DNA of 17,057 nt from Coriobacteriaceae bacterium (GTDB lineage: Bacteria; Actinomycetota; Coriobacteriia; Anaerosomatales; D1FN1-002). The notes beneath the pieces are model-generated. The model searched no databases and was not told the DNA's origin. It was given only the letters and a program-made list of their open reading frames with translations. Each line of letters begins with the position of its first letter. Within the stretch, counting starts at the first letter, position 1. Positions 16,165 through 17,057 of this stretch are shown in pieces. A program made the translations under genes and the position numbers. The DNA is taken from positions 1 to 17,057 of the forward strand of contig PNNM01000017.1 of NCBI GenBank assembly GCA_013824215.1, read 5' to 3'.

Positions 16165-17057
16165 TTAAGGCCAGAGCGCCGTCGTCGGTATCTGGGCCAC
16201 AGTCGGATGGAACGTGGCCGTCGGGTTGTTGAAACAGCCGTTCTGCGCGCACGCGCTCGGGCTCATCGTCAGCCCCGAGTAGTTCTGCAGCTTGATGCCC
16301 ACGAGACCCGTGTGGCCCGGGGCGACGTACGGGAAGGTGTCCGGTGTCGCCCCGTCCGTTGTGACCGCCGTGCGGACGAGAAGGCGCGGGCGGCGCCACG
16401 CGTGCGGGATGCGCACGTGGCAGTCGATGCACTTCGCGCCCCAGGTTTCCGCGGTCGTCGTGGTGTACCGGGAGTACTTCCAGTGCGTCCTGTGGCGTAC
16501 GTTGCCCCCCGGCGACCTGGTACCGGGAACGGAGCCCGCATCGATCGTGTGGCACTTGAAGCAGATGACCGGCTGGTATCCGAACGGGTTGGCCGTGCTC
16601 GTCGGCTCGAACTGGTAGGCGTTCGTCGTCGGGTTCGAGTACTCCGTCTGGCTGTAGCCGGGGTCGATGTACACCCGGACCGCAGCGCCGTGAGGCCCGA
16701 GGGCCCCGACCGGGATGACGTGGCAGTCATCGCAGGTGACCTGCGTGTGCTGGATGGCGTCGGTGCTCGTCGCTGAAGGATAGACCGCCGGGTCCAACCA
16801 CAACGTCGTGCCGGAGTTCGGCGGCAGGGCCCACACGTACGCTACGCCGCCCACGGTGAACGTCGTCACCGGGAAGGCCTTGTCCTGGCCGGCGCCGACC
16901 AGCTGGTACGGCAGCGCGTTGTGCCCGCCCCCCGTGGGCGCGTCGAAGGCGGTCCTCCAGTCCTGGAACGGGTCGGCCCACACCGTCCCGTCGGGCAGCG
17001 GGTCCGTCGACGTCGTCTCCTTGTGCGCCGAGACCACGGCGTCCGGACCGTCGACAG
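16165..17057 (-). CDS. Multihaem c-type cytochrome, 5' end beyond the window
   Basis: The frame is open to the right edge, so the N-terminus and any signal peptide are missing; 296 residues are visible. Haem-attachment motifs are CDDCH (108-112), CFKCH (165-169) and CIDCH (209-213). A fourth Cys pair, CAQNGCF (269-275), has Phe where the haem His would be. Non-motif histidines that could be distal ligands include H45, H103, H122, H188, H191, H218, H248 and H283. The motifs are far apart and set in long Thr/Tyr/Pro/Gly-rich segments, as in exported multihaem proteins of metal-reducing or syntrophic anaerobes. The likely role is electron transfer outside the cytoplasmic membrane. The partner downstream is the haem-motif HAMP protein. 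How many haems lie beyond the edge is unknown. Confidence 0.85.
   Translation of the reverse strand, partial: VDGPDAVVSAHKETTSTDPLPDGTVWADPFQDWRTAFDAPTGGGHNALPYQLVGAGQDKAFPVTTFTVGGVAYVWALPPNSGTTLWLDPAVYPSATSTDAIQHTQVTCDDCHVIPVGALGPHGAAVRVYIDPGYSQTEYSNPTTNAYQFEPTSTANPFGYQPVICFKCHTIDAGSVPGTRSPGGNVRHRTHWKYSRYTTTTAETWGAKCIDCHVRIPHAWRRPRLLVRTAVTTDGATPDTFPYVAPGHTGLVGIKLQNYSGLTMSPSACAQNGCFNNPTATFHPTVAQIPTTALWP

Noticed and set aside
15115..16776. Plus-strand open frame opposite the HAMP and cytochrome genes
   Set aside because: No recognisable domain and biased Arg/Asp/Val composition; the minus-strand genes have TM segments and CXXCH motifs.

Overview
The window is very GC-rich, uses many GTG starts with good Shine-Dalgarno sequences, and packs its genes tightly. 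It reads as chromosome of a high-GC bacterium, most likely an actinobacterium of the Coriobacteriia/Anaerosomatales kind. That placement is an inference from gene style (PEGA-propeller proteins, multihaem cytochromes, a 'CPFF' Cys-rich small protein, Lar genes) and not from a marker gene. No tRNA, rRNA, CRISPR array, IS element or phage gene was seen, and the longest stretch without a gene is about 260 bp.

Layout, left to right. (1) A membrane-anchored PEGA plus beta-propeller protein (25-1704, +), apparently coupled by a GTGA overlap to a gene that ends at base 28. (2) An 80-residue Cys-rich protein (1762-2004, +) whose end overlaps by 11 bp the end of (3), a minus-strand single-chain fusion of glucose-6-phosphate dehydrogenase and short-form 6-phosphogluconate dehydrogenase (1994-4384). 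(4) A Tat-exported CotA-like multicopper oxidase (4527-6641, -) with a Met-rich insert. Upstream of it lies a 260-bp region with a hairpin, a perfect CRP/FNR-type palindrome and a second palindrome. (5) serS (6902-8194, -), divergent from (6) a soluble two-PAS histidine kinase (8327-10045, +). (7) A small single-pass protein resembling a subtilase propeptide (10107-10550, +), tail to tail with (8) pheA (10553-11389, -), which follows (9) a six-TM GAF-GGDEF diguanylate cyclase (11393-12961, -) after a 3-nt gap. (10) Divergently, larB-larC (13084-15065, +) for nickel-pincer cofactor synthesis. (11) On the minus strand at the right edge, a multihaem c-type cytochrome (16165-17057, cut by the edge) followed by a membrane HAMP protein with an extracytoplasmic CX3CH haem-type motif and no output domain (15187-16104).

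The housekeeping functions are oxidative pentose phosphate flux, seryl-tRNA charging, phenylalanine synthesis and Ni-pincer cofactor synthesis. They are interleaved with extracytoplasmic redox and sensing genes: cytochrome plus haem sensor, copper oxidase, histidine kinase and diguanylate cyclase. The least ordinary items are the Zwf-Gnd fusion, the haem-motif HAMP protein without an output domain beside a cytochrome, the stand-alone propeptide-like membrane protein, and the operator-like cluster upstream of the copper oxidase.
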